Shown here piece by piece: positions 6,851 through 7,909 of a stretch of 7,909 nucleotides of DNA. The translations under genes were made by a program, and so were the position numbers. Under the pieces are notes generated by a model. It searched no databases, was not told the DNA's origin, and saw nothing but the letters and a program-made list of their open reading frames with translations. The DNA is taken from contig JALSOY010000224.1 of the NCBI GenBank assembly GCA_026986235.1, forward strand, positions 1 to 7,909, written 5' to 3'. Numbering within the stretch: position 1 is the first letter of the stretch; every line of letters starts with the position of its first letter. Source of the DNA: Caldifarciminota bacterium (lineage in GTDB: Bacteria > Hydrothermota > Hydrothermia > B15-G9 > WFZT01).

Positions 6851-7728
6851 GGATCAGATTGATATACAATCCCATGTCAAAGAAGGCGAAGAGTGCCTAT
6901 GCACTTTTCCTCGACCTCGGTCTAAAGAGACTTGCAGACGGCGGAAAAAATGAAATAGAACTTGTAAAGACGAGAAAACCTTTTGACGCCGCAAACCTTG
7001 CCAAGGAAGCGGTGGACCTCGGATTTGACATGGTCGTCGCCATTGGTGGAGACGGCACTTTAAACGAAGTCATTAATGGAGTCGTCGGGTCTGACATCAT
7101 AGTCGGTTTGATACCTTTTGGTATCACCAATGTCTTTGCCCTTGAGGTGGGAATCCCGAGAGACCCTTTTGATGCCATTGATGTTCTTCTTCACGGTCGC
7201 CCTGTAAAAATAGATGTAGGCAAGGCAAATGAACGGTACTTTATCCTCATGGTGGGTGCAGGCCTTGATGGTGTGGCAGTGAACAATTTCCCATTTAAAC
7301 TCAAATGGTTCCTCGGAAGGTTGAGCTACATAGTGACAGGGGCGTACTACTACTTCACGAAATATACACCCGAAAGAATGGAGATCATAGTTGACGGAAA
7401 GAAATTTTACGGCTATCAGGTTATGGTAAACAATGTCTCTCTCTACGGAGGGAAGTTGAAAATTGCTCCTGGTGCCTCCATCTTTGACGGATTCCTTGAT
7501 GTTTGCATTTTTACAAGATCGGGATTTTTCGACGATGTCAGATACCTCTGGTCAATACTCAACAGTAATCATCACAGGTGGTCAGATGTCATTCTTTTGA
7601 AGGGGAAGGAAGTAGAAATTAAGGGAGATTCCTACTTTCATGTGGACTCAGAACCCATGGGAAAACTCCCGGTTGAGATAAAAGTTGTTCCAAGGGCTGT
7701 AAAAATCATGCTTCCTCAAAGGAGATAA
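6847..7728 (+). CDS. Diacylglycerol/sphingosine-kinase-family lipid kinase (YegS/DgkB-like)
   Basis: A 293-residue soluble lipid kinase that transfers phosphate from ATP to a lipid hydroxyl (diacylglycerol or a related lipid) at the inner membrane face. The N-terminal nucleotide domain carries IYNPMS (6-11) and the hallmark GGDGTLNE (67-74). The usual P-x-GT-x-N segment is here PFGITN (90-95), with Ile in place of Thr. The C-terminal beta-sandwich has GAGLDG (137-142), YGGKLKIAPGA (200-210) with DGFLDV (214-219), and HVDSEP (265-270), where E269 fits the catalytic Glu of the family's usual 'DGEP'. Length is normal for the family. The ATG overlaps the stop of the hydrolase gene, so it is the second gene of that operon. 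Substrate choice (diacylglycerol, phosphatidylglycerol, undecaprenol-like or other) cannot be read from sequence. Confidence 0.92.
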   Translation: MRIRLIYNPMSKKAKSAYALFLDLGLKRLADGGKNEIELVKTRKPFDAANLAKEAVDLGFDMVVAIGGDGTLNEVINGVVGSDIIVGLIPFGITNVFALEVGIPRDPFDAIDVLLHGRPVKIDVGKANERYFILMVGAGLDGVAVNNFPFKLKWFLGRLSYIVTGAYYYFTKYTPERMEIIVDGKKFYGYQVMVNNVSLYGGKLKIAPGASIFDGFLDVCIFTRSGFFDDVRYLWSILNSNHHRWSDVILLKGKEVEIKGDSYFHVDSEPMGKLPVEIKVVPRAVKIMLPQRR

Positions 7729-7784
7729 CGACTTTCAGTTCGAAAGAAATTTGCAGGGTCCCTCCTCCACAGGCTGGTTTCTTT
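7729..7784 (+). other. Non-coding 3' region after the kinase gene with weak inverted repeats
   Basis: CTTTC (7732-7736) and GAAAG (7742-7746) could form a 5-bp stem. Alternatively AAAGAAA (7743-7749) can pair with TTTCTTT (7778-7784). The 7-mer TTTGCAG occurs at 7750-7756 and again at 7782-7788. Neither stem is followed by a T-run, so no intrinsic terminator can be called. No gene is seen. Confidence 0.35.
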
Positions 7785-7789
7785 GCAGA

Positions 7790-7909
7790 ATCCCCATTTC
7801 ACAAAAGGGGATCAATGGGATTCCCACAGTTCCCCTGGCGAAATAGGATTTCTCCTCCCCCAATCCCCCCTGGAGAAGGGGGATCATCTTCTCAAAAATC
7901 CCCCTTGGT
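7790..7909. repeat. Array of consecutive small hairpins with ATCCCC/GGGGAT arms (continues past window end)
   Basis: Four inverted repeats sit nearly end to end. (1) ATCCCCATTT (7790-7799) with AAAAGGGGAT (7803-7812): one mismatch, 3-nt loop. (2) TGGGA-T-TCCCA (7816-7826). (3) GGCGAAAT (7837-7844) with ATTTCTCC (7848-7855): one mismatch, 3-nt loop. (4) AAGGGGGAT (7876-7884), which pairs perfectly with ATCCCCCTT (7898-7906), or alternatively its GGGGGAT with ATCCCCC (7863-7869). CCCCTGG[C/A]GAA occurs twice, near 7832 and 7867. The ATCCCCCTT/AAGGGGGAT unit resembles palindromic intergenic repeats common in several bacterial phyla. No coding frame is evident, and no T-run marks a terminator. 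Confidence 0.6.

Noticed and set aside
7732..7749. Intrinsic terminator after the lipid kinase gene
   Set aside because: The stem is only 5 bp and is followed by AAATTTGC rather than a T-run.
7863..7909. CRISPR repeat or terminator at the right edge
   Set aside because: There are no evenly spaced identical repeats with unique spacers, and neither strand shows a T-run after the G/C stem.

Overview
This window looks like chromosomal DNA from a diderm bacterium, possibly a thermophile. The diderm call rests on three envelope genes at the left end: the C-terminus of a beta-barrel protein, a PorV/PorQ-type outer-membrane protein, and a lipoprotein with a clear lipobox. The thermophile hint is indirect: arginine is mostly AGA/AGG, ATA is frequent for isoleucine, and the proteins are rich in K/E/I/V. 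An FCB-type or related candidate phylum (for example the WOR-3/Hydrothermae kind) would fit, but that is inference and cannot be proven here. No phage, transposase, CRISPR, tRNA or rRNA gene is visible.

Layout. (1) Positions 1-1982 hold a tightly overlapping + strand envelope operon: barrel-protein tail, PorV-like protein, beta-propeller lipoprotein. (2) Positions 1983-2065 form a short gap with two TATAAT boxes, and carB starts right after the second one without a Shine-Dalgarno sequence. (3) Positions 2066-5302 are a complete carB (large subunit of carbamoyl-phosphate synthase) with no carA beside it. (4) On the - strand at 5299-5787 is a ferritin-like iron protein of the Dps-like (DPSL, thioferritin) type, whose stop codon overlaps that of carB. 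(5) A 100-bp divergent promoter region follows. (6) Positions 5888-7728 are a two-gene + strand operon: a metallo-beta-lactamase-fold hydrolase with a C-terminal winged-helix domain, then a diacylglycerol/sphingosine-kinase-family lipid kinase, coupled by an ATGA overlap. (7) Positions 7729-7909 are non-coding and consist largely of consecutive small hairpins ending in the ATCCCCCTT/AAGGGGGAT repeat type; this runs off the window.

How the genes work together. The three envelope genes are probably translated together and may build or decorate one outer-membrane structure. carB supplies carbamoyl phosphate for pyrimidines and arginine and appears to be transcribed alone. The DPSL protein is likely a peroxide/iron protection cage. 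The hydrolase-kinase pair is co-transcribed, but its joint function is unknown. Most of the window is ordinary housekeeping. The points most worth a second look are the possible leaderless start of carB, the envelope operon, the bacterial thioferritin, and the hairpin array at the right end.
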